Shown here piece by piece: positions 32,101 to 40,643 of a DNA stretch of 64,000 nt. The first letter of the stretch is position 1. Each line of letters starts with the position of its first letter. A program made the translations under genes and the position numbers. Under the pieces are notes generated by a model, which saw only the letters and a list, made by a program, of their open reading frames with translations, was not told the origin of the DNA and did not search any database. Source of the DNA: Enterobacter asburiae (GTDB taxonomy: Bacteria; Pseudomonadota; Gammaproteobacteria; Enterobacterales; Enterobacteriaceae); NCBI GenBank assembly GCA_011754535.1, contig JAAQVN010000001.1, positions 3,906,001-3,970,000 on the forward strand, in the 5' to 3' direction.

Positions 32101-32495
32101 GCGGTGCGGGACGCCAGCTGGAACAGCTTGCGCTTATCGGTATCGTCATTGAGGTAGTGGCGCAGCATGGCGAATTCATCGTGTTGCAGCATTTCCGGCA
32201 GTAGCGCCATCAGCTTCCAGCTCATGCCCTGCTTGTTGAAGGCGCTCTGTTCGGGAATGTCTGGCAACACGCGCACGAACATATCCCAGATAAAGCTCGC
32301 GGGCAGCGGGAAATCAATGTTCGCGGCAATGCCAAACTTACGGGAAAGCGACATTTGCAACCACTGTGCCATACCGGTGCTCTGCACCAGCACCATTTCT
32401 GGCTCAAAAGGATCGTCAAGCCGCTCGCGCTCAACGATAAATTCCATCAGCGCTTCCAGCACATCCAGACGATTTGAGTGGTAGACCCTTAACAT
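29121..32495 (-). CDS. recC: Exonuclease V subunit RecC
   Basis: 1124 residues (E. coli 1122). It recognises Chi and holds the split DNA strands; its helicase-like N-terminal part and nuclease-like C-terminal part are catalytically dead folds. The N-terminus MLRVYHSNRLDVLEALMEFI and the central stretch ADIDSYSPFIQAVFG are family typical. It is the last gene after ppdA-ppdB-ygdB-ppdC, 12 bases after ppdC. Confidence 0.96.
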   Translation of the reverse strand: MLRVYHSNRLDVLEALMEFIVERERLDDPFEPEMVLVQSTGMAQWLQMSLSRKFGIAANIDFPLPASFIWDMFVRVLPDIPEQSAFNKQGMSWKLMALLPEMLQHDEFAMLRHYLNDDTDKRKLFQLASRTADLYDQYLVYRSDWLIRWEAGELVEGLPEAQIWQAPLWKALVEHTEKLGQPKWHRANLYDRFISILENASERPARLPSRVFICGISALPPVYLKALYALGKHIDIHILFTNPCRQYWGDILDERWLARLVTRQRKRLFEERSVPLFKDGSTAGQLFDEDGIQNLPNPLLASWGKLGRDYIHMLSDITSSGEGDVDAFVEIAPDSLLHNIQLDILDLENRAVMGVTAKEFERSDSKRKLDAEDRSITFHVCHSPQREVEVLHDQLLAMLQDDPELTPRDIVVMVADIDSYSPFIQAVFGSATGERYLPYAISDRRARQSHPALQAFVTLLSLPDSRFISEDVLALLDVPVLAARFNINEEGLRYLRQWVNESGVRWGIDDDNVQEFELPPTGQHTWRFGLTRMLLGYAMESSQGEWNEVLPYDESSGLIAELVGHLASLLMQLNRWRRELMQPRPLEAWLPVCRALLNDFFLPDSDTEAAMALIETQWQAIVDEGVNSHYHEAIPLSLLRDELTQRLDQERISQRFLAGPINICTLMPMRSIPFKVVCLLGMNDGVYPRALAPLGFDLMSADPKRGDRSRRDDDRYLFLEALISAQSKLYISYIGRSIQDNSERFPSVLVQELVDYIGQSHYLAGDDALNCDESEQRVKAHITCIHSRMPFDPVNYIVSEQQSYAREWLPAAKKEGRAHTDFIQPLDPLPISTLTFEQLQRFWAHPVRAFFQQRLQVNFRSEESEIPDAEPFTLEGLERYQLNLQLLNALVEEEDADKLYRRYRAAGQLPYGAFGEIVWEAQCQEMTALAERVREHRQPGQSIEIDLHCNGVQLTGWLTQVQPDGLLRWRPSLLSVSQGLQLWLEHLVYSAGGNKGESRIFVRKDGEWRFPPMEAEQALRYLSLYIEGYLQGMNKPLLLLPESGGAWIKACYDAQNDAMLTDEASLQKARSKFMQAYEGNMMVRGEGEDVWYQRLWRTLEPEYFEAITEEAQRYLLPLFKFNQS

Positions 32496-32507
32496 AGACG
32501 CTCCCGA

Positions 32508-32831
32508 CTACTGGCTAACCGGGCAATGCAGACGCGTTATCTCACCGCGTCGCCCCAGAGGAGAAATAAGTGTAACCGTGATGCTGACACATCCTGCGTG
32601 CGTTGTCTGCACCCGACTGGCCTGCCAGCCTGCGGGCAGAACATTTGTTGAGAGCTGTGCCTGATTCCATGCATGGTGCCAGAGCTGGCGATACTGGTTA
32701 AACAGGTTAAACCGCGCCGCCAGCGCCCGATGATAGCCGGCCAGTGCCGTGACGATGATGACCAGCAGCATCATCGCCAGCAGAACCTCAACCATGCTAA
32801 ATCCTTTCTCTTTTTTTATGGCAGTTGGCAT
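32508..32831 (-). CDS. ppdC: Prepilin-like protein PpdC
   Basis: About 107 residues from the ATG at 32831. Class III (type IV pilin-like) leader KKEKG, cleavage before FSMVEVLLAMMLL, with the conserved Glu at mature position 5. A small globular tail holds two Cys (HAGCVS and LHCPVS). Function in this cluster is unproven; such proteins are minor pseudopilins. The reading frame is open upstream to 32855, which would add eight residues; I favour the later start. It overlaps ygdB by 16 bases. Confidence 0.85.
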   Translation of the reverse strand: MPTAIKKEKGFSMVEVLLAMMLLVIIVTALAGYHRALAARFNLFNQYRQLWHHAWNQAQLSTNVLPAGWQASRVQTTHAGCVSITVTLISPLGRRGEITRLHCPVSQ

Positions 32832-33217
32832 AGCGAACGCTCCTCTAGCGGACAAAAATCACTCCAGCCGTGAGGCGAAAAGCGAATTTTACCGTCGACG
32901 ATCTCTCCTGAACGCCAGAGCAGCAGGTCGTTGACTCCGGCAATCAGTAAAACAGTGTTCTCACTCAGTTGCAGCAAACACACTCGCCACGCGGGTGCCT
33001 TTTTACACTGAACTTCAGGGTCGGGTGACCAGTTCTGAACGCGTCCCCACTCAAGCGCTGACTGGACAGAAGCCTGCTGCTGTAGCGAACGGCTTTCACC
33101 GCCAACGAGCGCACTAAACGTGGTGAGTTGCTGGTTTAGGCCAGTGAGGATCAGGGTACCGAGCACCAGCAAAAGCAGGACCAGCCCCAGAGAAGACATA
33201 CCGCGTTGACGGTTCAC
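32816..33217 (-). CDS. ygdB: Pseudopilin-like protein YgdB
   Basis: 133 residues from a GTG at 33217, which overlaps the ppdB stop as GTGA. The N-terminus NRQRG then MSSLGLVLLLLVLGTL is a type IV prepilin-like leader and hydrophobic helix, but it lacks the usual Glu at mature position 5, as PilX/GspK-like minor pilins often do. Cys residues occur in the tail (FCPLEERSLCQLP). The frame stays open far upstream inside ppdB; that extension is rejected. Confidence 0.85.
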   Translation of the reverse strand: MNRQRGMSSLGLVLLLLVLGTLILTGLNQQLTTFSALVGGESRSLQQQASVQSALEWGRVQNWSPDPEVQCKKAPAWRVCLLQLSENTVLLIAGVNDLLLWRSGEIVDGKIRFSPHGWSDFCPLEERSLCQLP

Positions 33218-33774
33218 AGGTTGTACCCCGTGACCGTATACAACGCCTGATAAGGCTCCCCATGCTCGCCTTTGCGAAGGGCGGACAGTTCGATATTCAG
33301 CTCCGGCGCAAACCCGGCGCGTGTAACTTTCCTCACCACAAAGTGTGCAATCGCAAGCCTGTCCGGGTCCGTGAGCTTTTCCCATCCCTTACCTTCACAC
33401 GAGGTTGCTCCACGCAGGGTTTCCAGCGCGCCCGATTCCAGACGAAAACCGGTGCTGTCGTTTTCTGATGCACTGCGATCCCAGCGGCCGTTACTGTTGG
33501 CATCCCACCGCACAATGACGCAACTGCCCTGCCTTGCGATCGTCAGCCCTTGCCCCTGACAGTTCCCCGCACAGTAACCCGCACGCTGAAGCTGTTTGCC
33601 GAAAGCAAACAGGCGCTGCCAGACCTCTTCTTCCAGCTCTCTCTGGCCGGATTGCAGTAATACCGCCCGCTGCAATCCGGGTAAAAAGCTCGATGCGCCA
33701 ATCAACAACAGGCTACTGATGGCCGTGGCAATCAGAACTTCAGTCAGCGAAAAACCGCGCTGTCTCATCGACAT
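33214..33774 (-). CDS. ppdB: Prepilin-like protein PpdB
   Basis: 186 residues (E. coli 187). Leader MSMRQRG and mature FSLTEVLIATAISSLLLIG with Glu5, PilW/GspJ-like minor pilin. The C-terminal part has Cys pairs (YCAGNCQG) and a Asp/Asn-rich WDANSNGRWDRS stretch that looks like a metal-binding loop, as in GspJ/PilW relatives. It overlaps ppdA by ten bases upstream and ygdB by four downstream. Confidence 0.88.
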   Translation of the reverse strand: MSMRQRGFSLTEVLIATAISSLLLIGASSFLPGLQRAVLLQSGQRELEEEVWQRLFAFGKQLQRAGYCAGNCQGQGLTIARQGSCVIVRWDANSNGRWDRSASENDSTGFRLESGALETLRGATSCEGKGWEKLTDPDRLAIAHFVVRKVTRAGFAPELNIELSALRKGEHGEPYQALYTVTGYNL

Positions 33775-34229
33775 GAACCTCCCTGTGAGACCTTACACAT
33801 TCTGATGCGCCCTCCGTCTGAGACTATGATCAGCCATTCTCCGGCACGGCTTTGAACCCTTATCCGCCCTGCCCATGCCGTATCCCTTAACCCATAGAAC
33901 CCTAATGACGGCGTGACTTCGCTCACCGCGACCTCTGGCCAGAGTGGAATCAGAACAAAGGGGCTGCCCTTCTCACAGCCTTGTACGGCTGAGCTCACGA
34001 GGCACTCCTTTTCGCCCACCCGCTGAAGGCGAATTTGATGGTCGCGGTTGTGCCGGTTGGCGTCGTTGCGCAGAAAGACCAGATAGTCGCGCACCTGGTC
34101 GGCGGTTTGCCACAACCGCTGCTGCCGCTGCCAGCTGTCCCAGCCGTACAGACCTGAGGCGCTGAGTATGACAACCAGCGAGACAGCCACCAGCGTTTCG
34201 ATAAGCGTAAAGCCGTTCTCTTTTTTCAT
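33765..34229 (-). CDS. ppdA: Prepilin-like protein PpdA
   Basis: 154 residues (E. coli 156). Leader MKKENG, mature FTLIETLVAVSLVVILSA with Glu5, a GspH/FimT-like minor pilin. First gene of ppdA-ppdB-ygdB-ppdC-recC. The bases before its ATG (ACACTTCCCGC) show no Shine-Dalgarno site, so translation is probably weak, in line with the usually silent state of these genes. Upstream is an unusual perfect inverted repeat at 34278-34353. Confidence 0.88.
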   Translation of the reverse strand: MKKENGFTLIETLVAVSLVVILSASGLYGWDSWQRQQRLWQTADQVRDYLVFLRNDANRHNRDHQIRLQRVGEKECLVSSAVQGCEKGSPFVLIPLWPEVAVSEVTPSLGFYGLRDTAWAGRIRVQSRAGEWLIIVSDGGRIRMCKVSQGGSCR

Positions 34230-34277
34230 GCGGGAAGTGTGGCGATTCGACGAGGGCGTGGCGAGCGGTGAATAAGG

Positions 34278-34353
34278 GTTTTACGAGGCGTTATCCGAAG
34301 AATTGAGCGTGTTGCAGCGTGTTGCACGCTTTCTTGATAACGCCTCGTAAAAC
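34278..34353. repeat. Perfect 18-bp inverted repeat with nested hairpin upstream of ppdA
   Basis: GTTTTACGAGGCGTTATC at 34278-34295 and its exact reverse complement at 34336-34353, separated by 40 bases. The 40-base interior contains a tandem copy of GCGTGTTGCA (34307-34316 and 34317-34326) and a small hairpin AGCGTG-TTG-CACGCT (34316-34330). There is no T-run, so it is not a standard terminator. It lies between the thyA terminator and ppdA. Confidence 0.9.
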
Positions 34354-34365
34354 GGGATGGAGACG

Positions 34366-34395
34366 AAAAAAAACCGGCGCTAAACAGCACCGGTT
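34366..34395 (-). terminator. thyA terminator
   Basis: Read on the minus strand, AACCGGTGCTG and the GCGCCGGTT arm form the stem, followed by eight T. Confidence 0.9.
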
Positions 34396-34413
34396 GTGTC
34401 ACGCTTTATCGCA

Positions 34414-35208
34414 TCAGATAGCGACGGGCGCTTTGATGCCTGGGTGCGGGTCGTAGCCCTCAATCTCAAAATCATCAAAGCGGTAGTCGAAGATTGATGC
34501 CGGTTTGCGTTTGATAATCAGCTTCGGCAGCGCACGCGGTTCGCGGGTGAGCTGAAGATGCGTCTGTTCCATATGATTGCTGTAGAGATGGGTGTCCCCA
34601 CCTGTCCAGACGAAATCACCCACTTCAAGGTCACACTGCTGAGCCATCATGTGAACTAACAGCGCATAGCTGGCAATGTTAAACGGCAGGCCGAGGAACA
34701 CGTCACAGGAGCGCTGGTAGAGCTGGCAGGAGAGTTTGCCGTCGGCCACATAGAACTGGAAGAACGCGTGGCACGGTGCCAGCGCCATTTTATCCAGCTC
34801 ACCCACGTTCCAGGCAGAAACGATGATTCGGCGCGAGTCCGGATCGTTTTTCAGCTGGTTCATGACGGTTGTGATCTGGTCAATATGGCGGCCATCAGGC
34901 GTTGGCCATGCGCGCCACTGCTTGCCGTATACCGGGCCCAGGTTGCCGTTTTCATCTGCCCATTCGTCCCAGATGGAGACGTTATTTTCGTGCAGATACG
35001 CAACGTTGGTATCGCCTTGCAGGAACCAGAGCAGTTCATGAATGATAGAGCGCAGGTGGCAGCGCTTTGTCGTCACCAGAGGGAAGCCTTCTTGCAGATT
35101 GAAGCGCATCTGGTGGCCAAAAATGGAGAGCGTACCGGTACCGGTACGGTCGTTTTTCGGCGTGCCCTCATCGAGCACTTTTTTCATCAATTCAAGATAC
35201 TGTTTCAT
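34414..35208 (-). CDS. thyA: Thymidylate synthase ThyA
   Basis: 264 residues, exact E. coli length. Converts dUMP to dTMP using methylenetetrahydrofolate. The nucleophile Cys146 is in [14 protein letters not shown], and the phosphate-binding [17 protein letters not shown] follows. It starts six bases after the lgt stop, so lgt-thyA form one transcript, with translation likely coupled as in E. coli. Confidence 0.97.
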   Translation of the reverse strand: MKQYLELMKKVLDEGTPKNDRTGTGTLSIFGHQMRFNLQEGFPLVTTKRCHLRSIIHELLWFLQGDTNVAYLHENNVSIWDEWADENGNLGPVYGKQWRAWPTPDGRHIDQITTVMNQLKNDPDSRRIIVSAWNVGELDKMALAPCHAFFQFYVADGKLSCQLYQRSCDVFLGLPFNIASYALLVHMMAQQCDLEVGDFVWTGGDTHLYSNHMEQTHLQLTREPRALPKLIIKRKPASIFDYRFDDFEIEGYDPHPGIKAPVAI

Positions 35209-35214
35209 GATTCC

Positions 35215-36090
35215 TCAGGAAAGTTGTTGCTGTGGACGACGACGATACGCCCAAATCATCATAATGGCACCCGCTACGATCATCGGAATGGAGAGGATCT
35301 GCCCCATGCTGATGTACTGTACCCATTCGCCGGTAAACTGGGCGTCGGGCTGGCGGAAGAATTCGACGATGATGCGGAACGCGCCATAGCCAATCAGGAA
35401 CAGCCCGGAAACAGCCCCCATCGGGCGCGGCTTGCGAATAAACAGGTTCAGAATGATAAACAGCACCACGCCTTCCAGCGCCAGTTCGTACAGCTGGGAC
35501 ATATGACGCGGCAGCACGCCGTAGGTATCGAAAATGGACTGCCACTCCGGGTGCGACGGCAGCAGCGCGATATCTTCCGCGCGGGAGCCCGGGAAGAGCA
35601 TCGTGTACGGCACGCTTGGGTCAACGCGGCCCCACAGCTCACCGTTGATAAAGTTGCCCAGACGACCAGCCCCGAGACCAAACGGGATCAGCGGTGCGAT
35701 AAAATCTGACACCTGGAAGAAGTTGCGCTTGGTGCGTTTGGCAAAAATCACCATCACCAGGATCACCCCAATCAGGCCGCCGTGGAAAGACATGCCGCCG
35801 TCCCAGACGCGGAAAAGATAGAGGGGATCGTTCAGGAATACCGGGAAGTTATAGAACAGAACATACCCAATACGGCCACCGAGGAACACGCCGAGGAAGC
35901 CTGCGTATAGCAGGTTTTCAACTTCATTTTTGGTCCAGCCGCTGCCAGGACGGCTGGCGCGACGGCCCGCGAGCCACATGGCAAAAACGAAGCCCACCAG
36001 GTACATCAGACCGTACCAGTGAAGCGAAACAGGTCCTACTGAGAAAATGACCGGATCAAACTCCGGAAAATGCAGATAACCACTGTTCAT
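35215..36090 (-). CDS. lgt: Prolipoprotein diacylglyceryl transferase Lgt
   Basis: 291 residues, exact E. coli length. A seven-helix inner-membrane enzyme that moves diacylglycerol from phosphatidylglycerol to the lipobox Cys of prolipoproteins. The Lgt signature [16 protein letters not shown] is present with its essential Arg, and HGGLIGV holds the conserved His. It feeds several lipoproteins encoded here (MltA, YgdI, YgdR). About 260 bases separate it from ptsP upstream. Confidence 0.96.
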   Translation of the reverse strand: MNSGYLHFPEFDPVIFSVGPVSLHWYGLMYLVGFVFAMWLAGRRASRPGSGWTKNEVENLLYAGFLGVFLGGRIGYVLFYNFPVFLNDPLYLFRVWDGGMSFHGGLIGVILVMVIFAKRTKRNFFQVSDFIAPLIPFGLGAGRLGNFINGELWGRVDPSVPYTMLFPGSRAEDIALLPSHPEWQSIFDTYGVLPRHMSQLYELALEGVVLFIILNLFIRKPRPMGAVSGLFLIGYGAFRIIVEFFRQPDAQFTGEWVQYISMGQILSIPMIVAGAIMMIWAYRRRPQQQLS

Positions 36091-36251
36091 CTGTCACCAC
36101 AAGATGTTGTTATTCCGCTGAAAGTGGACAGCGGTAGAAATGCGATTCTGCCTTAAGCAGAGGCTCCAAAGTTGCGAATCATAGCATAAGGCTGGCGCGG
36201 AGGATGCGCCAGAGATGTAAAAGATGTGTATAGGGTTTTGTGCACGCTGGT

Positions 36252-36343
36252 CCCCTCACCCTGGCCCTCTCCCCAAAGGGGCGAGGGGATTGTTCACTGC
36301 TCGCATTAATTTGTGGGGATCCCTCAGCCCTGTGAGAGAGGGG
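36252..36343. repeat. REP-like palindrome plus partial second unit
   Basis: A full unit at 36252-36288 (CCCCTCACCCTGGCCCTCTC with an AAAGGGGCGAGGGG hairpin) and a degenerate inverted copy near 36320-36343 (CCCTCAGCCC...GAGAGAGGGG). Same family as 10233-10327. It lies between lgt and ptsP. Confidence 0.8.
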
Positions 36344-36349
36344 AAGGCT

Positions 36350-38596
36350 TTAGCGACCACCGCGAATCAGCCCGCCCATACCGCGTCGTTCCATAAATGC
36401 CGCCACCTGGTGACGAACCTCAGCCGCCAGCTGAGCGTCAAGGCTGCGCTCAGCCAGCTCACGGGCATCATTGATGTCTATATGACGCAACAAATACTTC
36501 ACGCGCGCTACGGCACGGCCGTTCATCGACAGATGGCGGTATCCCAGACCAATCAGGATCGCGACGCACATCGAGTCTCCGGCCATTTCACCGCACAGGC
36601 GTAGATCAATACCGTACTGTTCAGCCTCACGGGCAATCATCGCCAGCGCGCGAATGATTGCCGGATGCAGGCTATCGTAGATACTGGCGACGCGGGTGTT
36701 GTTCCGGTCGACGGCCAGAATATATTGCGTCAGGTCGTTGGTACCGACAGAGATAAAATCAACGCGGTTTGCCAGCTGCGGCAGCATGAAGACCATAGAC
36801 GGCACTTCGAGCATGACGCCGATCCGTGGTTTCGGGATCGCATAGCCAATCATCTCTTCCACTTCACGACCAGCACGTTCGATCAGGCGCCGCGCTTCGT
36901 CGATCTCATCAATGCTGGTGACCATCGGCAGTAAGATGCTGAGATTGCCCGTCGCAGCATTAGCGCGCAGCATGGCGCGCACCTGGATCAGGAAGATCTC
37001 CGGCTGATCGAGCGTAATGCGGATCCCGCGCCAGCCAAGACACGGGTTCTCTTCGCTGATCGGCATATACGGCAGCTGTTTATCCGCCCCGACATCCAGG
37101 GTACGCAGGGTGACAGGCTTGTCGTTGAACATTTGCAACATCCCCTGATACTGCGCCACCTGCTCCTCTTCGGAGGGGAAACCGCTCTGCAGCATAAACG
37201 GGATTTCAGTACGGTACAGGCCAATACCGTCGATGCGGCTGCCCAGCTTCTCTTCGTGCTCAGGGCTTAAACCGGCGTTGAGCATGACTTTGATCCGCTC
37301 ACCGCTCTTCAGCTGTGCGGGAAGGTTAACGTCATCTTCCGCCAGCTTGCTTAATTCATTCTCTTCGCTGATGAGACGCTGATATTCCTGGAGCAGAACG
37401 GGTTCAGGATCGACCAGCAGTTCACCGCGGTAACCATCCACCACCAGCGTGCGTCGATGCAGTACCGACGGCTGGATATCCGCCCCCATAACGGTAGGAA
37501 TACCGAGTGCGCGCACCATAATGGCGGCGTGGGAGTTAGCGGCACCATCGCGCACCACGACACCGGCCAGCCGGTCCTGCGGCAGTTCAGCCAGCGTCGT
37601 TGCCGAGAGTTCATCGGCCACCAGCACAAACCGTTTTGGCCAGGCGTTTGGCCCCTGAATGGTGTCATCAAGATGGAACAGCAGACGTTGCCCCAGCGCA
37701 CGGAGATCGCCGGCTCGCTCCTTCAGGTAACCGTCTGTTAATGCTGCAAACTGCTCAGCAAATTTTTCGATGACCTTTTTAACGGCCCATTCTGCTACCG
37801 AACCTTTATCCACTTCCGCAAAAAGCTCACGGCGCAGCCGCGCGTCGGAAAGCAGGTGCGAATAAAGGTCGAAGATAGCCGCCGTCTCTTTTTGCGCACC
37901 CGCCGCAAAGCGTTTGCTGTAGCGGCGAAATTCATTTGCCGCCTCTTCCAGCGCGGCGGTAAGACGCTCGCGCTCCAGCGCTTCATCGAGCGTAGAGGCT
38001 TCGTAAACCTGCTCCATTAACGGCAGCGTGGCGTCCATCCAGCCTTCAGCAATCGCTACCCCTGGCGATGCCGGAAGGGCACGAATGCGCGTATGGCGAT
38101 ACTGACCGAAGAGCGCTGCAAGCTGAGACTGTGAGAGGATCGCCGCCATCTGTGTCGCCAGCGTGACGAGGAAGGACTCTTCGCTTTCATCGTACTGACG
38201 CAGCTCCCGCTGCTGGACGACCAGCACGCCCAAAAGTTGACGACGCTGGATAATCGGCACGCCAAGGAACGCGCGGAAACGCTCTTCTTTTACGGAAGGG
38301 ATGTATTTAAAGCTGGGGTGTTTTTGCGCGTCGGCAAGGTTGATAGGTTCAGCCAGCCGCCCAACCAGGCCGACGATACCTTCATCAAATGCGAGCGTTA
38401 CGGTGCGTCCCCGTGGCTTTTTCAAACCACGGGTCGCCATCAGGTAATAGCAGCGTCGATCGTGGTCGGCCAGATACACCGAACAGACTTCGGTCTCCAT
38501 CGCAAGACAGATGTCAGTAACCAGAATATTCAGCGCCTCGTTGAGACGCGGAGCACTGGCCACCTTCTCGACTATTTCTCGCAAGCGGGTGAGCAT
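36350..38596 (-). CDS. ptsP: Phosphoenolpyruvate-protein phosphotransferase PtsP (EI-Ntr)
   Basis: 748 residues, exact E. coli length. First enzyme of the nitrogen PTS; it takes phosphate from PEP and passes it to NPr, sensing glutamine and 2-oxoglutarate. An N-terminal GAF domain (about 1-160) is followed by the enzyme I domains, with phosphorylated His356 in DGAANSHAAIMVRALG and the PEP-site stretch SVGTNDLTQYILAVDR. It starts 12 bases after the rppH stop and is likely co-transcribed with it. Confidence 0.96.
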   Translation of the reverse strand: MLTRLREIVEKVASAPRLNEALNILVTDICLAMETEVCSVYLADHDRRCYYLMATRGLKKPRGRTVTLAFDEGIVGLVGRLAEPINLADAQKHPSFKYIPSVKEERFRAFLGVPIIQRRQLLGVLVVQQRELRQYDESEESFLVTLATQMAAILSQSQLAALFGQYRHTRIRALPASPGVAIAEGWMDATLPLMEQVYEASTLDEALERERLTAALEEAANEFRRYSKRFAAGAQKETAAIFDLYSHLLSDARLRRELFAEVDKGSVAEWAVKKVIEKFAEQFAALTDGYLKERAGDLRALGQRLLFHLDDTIQGPNAWPKRFVLVADELSATTLAELPQDRLAGVVVRDGAANSHAAIMVRALGIPTVMGADIQPSVLHRRTLVVDGYRGELLVDPEPVLLQEYQRLISEENELSKLAEDDVNLPAQLKSGERIKVMLNAGLSPEHEEKLGSRIDGIGLYRTEIPFMLQSGFPSEEEQVAQYQGMLQMFNDKPVTLRTLDVGADKQLPYMPISEENPCLGWRGIRITLDQPEIFLIQVRAMLRANAATGNLSILLPMVTSIDEIDEARRLIERAGREVEEMIGYAIPKPRIGVMLEVPSMVFMLPQLANRVDFISVGTNDLTQYILAVDRNNTRVASIYDSLHPAIIRALAMIAREAEQYGIDLRLCGEMAGDSMCVAILIGLGYRHLSMNGRAVARVKYLLRHIDINDARELAERSLDAQLAAEVRHQVAAFMERRGMGGLIRGGR

Positions 38597-38608
38597 GATT
38601 TGCGTAGC

Positions 38609-39139
38609 TTAACCTCTTTTACGTCGCCAGGCAGGTGCGCTCTGCGGCTTAGGCGGGATCTCCTGAAGCTGCATCACCACACTTGCAAACTCTTTCATCA
38701 CCCTACGGTAAACATCGCGCTTAAATGACACGACCTGACGAACAGGATACCAATAGCTCACCCAGCGCCAGCCATCGAACTCCGGCGTACTGCTGGTTTG
38801 CATATTGATGTCTGAATCGTTGCCCACCAACTGCAGAAGAAACCACTTCTGTTTCTGGCCGATACAAACCGGCTTTGTGTCCCAACGCACCAAACGTTTC
38901 GGTAACTTGTAACGCAACCAGTTGCGGGTCGAGGCGAGGATGCGAACATCTTTTCGGCTTAAACCGACCTCTTCAAAAAGCTCCCGGTACATCGCTTGTT
39001 CTGGGGACTCTCCCGGATTGATCCCGCCTTGCGGGAACTGCCAGGAGTGCTGACCATATCGACGGGCCCACATTACCTGGCCCTGACGATTACAAATTAC
39101 TATTCCTACGTTCGGGCGGTAGCCATCGTCATCAATCAC
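38609..39139 (-). CDS. rppH: RNA pyrophosphohydrolase RppH
   Basis: 176 residues, exact E. coli length. It removes pyrophosphate from 5' RNA ends, triggering RNase E decay. The Nudix box spans residues 38-60 (GGINPGES through REL and EEVGL), with Glu53, Glu56 and Glu57 in place. The start is a GTG at 39139. First gene of rppH-ptsP, divergent from mutH across the DnaA-box region. Confidence 0.95.
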   Translation of the reverse strand: MIDDDGYRPNVGIVICNRQGQVMWARRYGQHSWQFPQGGINPGESPEQAMYRELFEEVGLSRKDVRILASTRNWLRYKLPKRLVRWDTKPVCIGQKQKWFLLQLVGNDSDINMQTSSTPEFDGWRWVSYWYPVRQVVSFKRDVYRRVMKEFASVVMQLQEIPPKPQSAPAWRRKRG

Positions 39140-39822
39140 CGGACTACCCCAAACTAAACCTTATATATGAATGATTGTTTCACACTACAGTGAGGCGGTA
39201 AACCACTCTCTTACAGGCCTGCAACCTAATAACATTTGAATAACTCACAAATAAGTGCAGAGTTATAAACAGATATACGGTAATGAGGACAATTTTATTC
39301 ACCTTTTCTGTGGATATAGTTGTGAAGAAGTGTCTGATTACCGATGAACAACCTTAAACAACCTCTCCCGCCCTCTTTCACACCGTCAATATAAAATCAT
39401 ATTTTTCATACGATTAACTTAATACCAGTAAATAAAACGCAGAATAGCGTGACGATCGTCACAGCAGGGATCGTCGTACTGATGAAAGATCGAACAGCGT
39501 CGGTTTTATCCACAGATTGTGCCAATAAGTTAGGCACAATTTGTCTGAAATTTGGATTTTCATCGCACGTCAAGGCTGTAAATTGAAACAGTAGTCAGGG
39601 TTATGCCCAGTTATCCCACTTTTCTGTGGATAACATGGTGTAAGATCCTGTTTATTGTCAGTGACCAGATTTGAACAACCCGTTTTACGTCTCAGATGAA
39701 ACCGTTAAAACCTCATAAAAAAACCTATAAATCATAGACATGGAATATTGGGACAGAAAAAGATAAACTCTATCCACAGGGGACAATTTCTTCGTTTATT
39801 TTTTAATCAAAAGGTTACCTTC
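39140..39822. other. Candidate DARS2 DnaA-reactivating region between rppH and mutH
   Basis: A gene-free stretch of about 680 bases. It holds two perfect DnaA boxes: TTATCCACA at 39506-39514 and, inverted, TGTGGATAA at 39625-39633. One-mismatch copies are TGTGGATAT at 39309-39317 and CTATCCACA at 39770-39778, and TTATCCCAC lies at 39611-39619. An inverted repeat ATTGTGCC/GGCACAAT (39517-39540) follows the first box. In E. coli DARS2, which turns ADP-DnaA into ATP-DnaA with IHF and Fis, lies exactly between mutH and rppH. IHF and Fis sites are expected but I could not assign them. Promoters of both flanking genes should also be here. Confidence 0.8.
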
Positions 39823-40515
39823 ATGCATTCGCTTACCCCCTTGCTCTCACCGCCGTCCAGCGAAGGCCAGCTGCTAGAGCAGGCACAGCGCCTGGCAGGC
39901 TTCTCGCTTGGCGAACTGGCGGCTATGGCAGGGCTTCAGATCCCGAAGGATCTTAAACGGGATAAAGGCTGGATCGGCATGCTGCTGGAGCTGTGGCTGG
40001 GTGCCAGCGCCGGGAGCAAACCTGAGCAAGATTTTGCCGCCCTTGGCGTCGAGTTAAAAACCATCCCCATCGACAGCTGGGGTCGCCCCCTGGAGACAAC
40101 CTTTGTCTGCGTTGCGCCCTTAACCGGCAATACCGGCGTGACGTGGGAAACCAGCCACGTGCGTCATAAGCTGAAACGCGTGCTTTGGATACCGGTTGAA
40201 GGTGAACGGCAGATCCCGCTGGCCGAACGTCGCGTTGGCGCACCGCTGCTCTGGAGTCCGGATGAAGAGGAGGAGCATCAGCTGCGCCTGGACTGGGAAG
40301 AGCTGATGGACATGATTGTGCTCGGGCAGGTCGAGCGAATTACCGCCCGACACGGAGAAGTGTTACAGCTGCGCCCGAAAGCGGCAAACAGCAAAGCGCT
40401 TACCGAGGCGATCGGCGCGATGGGCGAACCCATACTGACGCTGCCGCGCGGTTTTTATCTTAAAAAGAATTTCACCGGCGCGCTGCTTGCTCGTCATTTC
40501 TTACTTAAAACATAG
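39823..40515 (+). CDS. mutH: DNA mismatch repair endonuclease MutH
   Basis: 230 residues from the ATG at 39823 (E. coli 229). It nicks the unmethylated strand at hemimethylated GATC after MutS-MutL activation. The DEK catalytic triad is seen as Asp70, Glu77 and Lys79 in [16 protein letters not shown] longer frame back to 39748 has no family support and crosses the CTATCCACA box. ygdQ, its K-12 neighbour downstream, is missing; ygdR follows instead. Confidence 0.95.
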   Translation: MHSLTPLLSPPSSEGQLLEQAQRLAGFSLGELAAMAGLQIPKDLKRDKGWIGMLLELWLGASAGSKPEQDFAALGVELKTIPIDSWGRPLETTFVCVAPLTGNTGVTWETSHVRHKLKRVLWIPVEGERQIPLAERRVGAPLLWSPDEEEEHQLRLDWEELMDMIVLGQVERITARHGEVLQLRPKAANSKALTEAIGAMGEPILTLPRGFYLKKNFTGALLARHFLLKT

Positions 40516-40643
40516 TTTTTTACTTATTTTGCGAGCTCACAAACATAATCACCTGGTTTTTAAGATTTTACCGCTTCACCCTGTTGCCATAACGGGTTAA
40601 TACTACACTATGATTTGATACGAGCCAGATGAGGACGATAACG

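Noticed and set aside
34768..35709. 313-codon open frame antisense to thyA and lgt
   Set aside because: It spans two certain genes on the other strand and has no recognisable domain.
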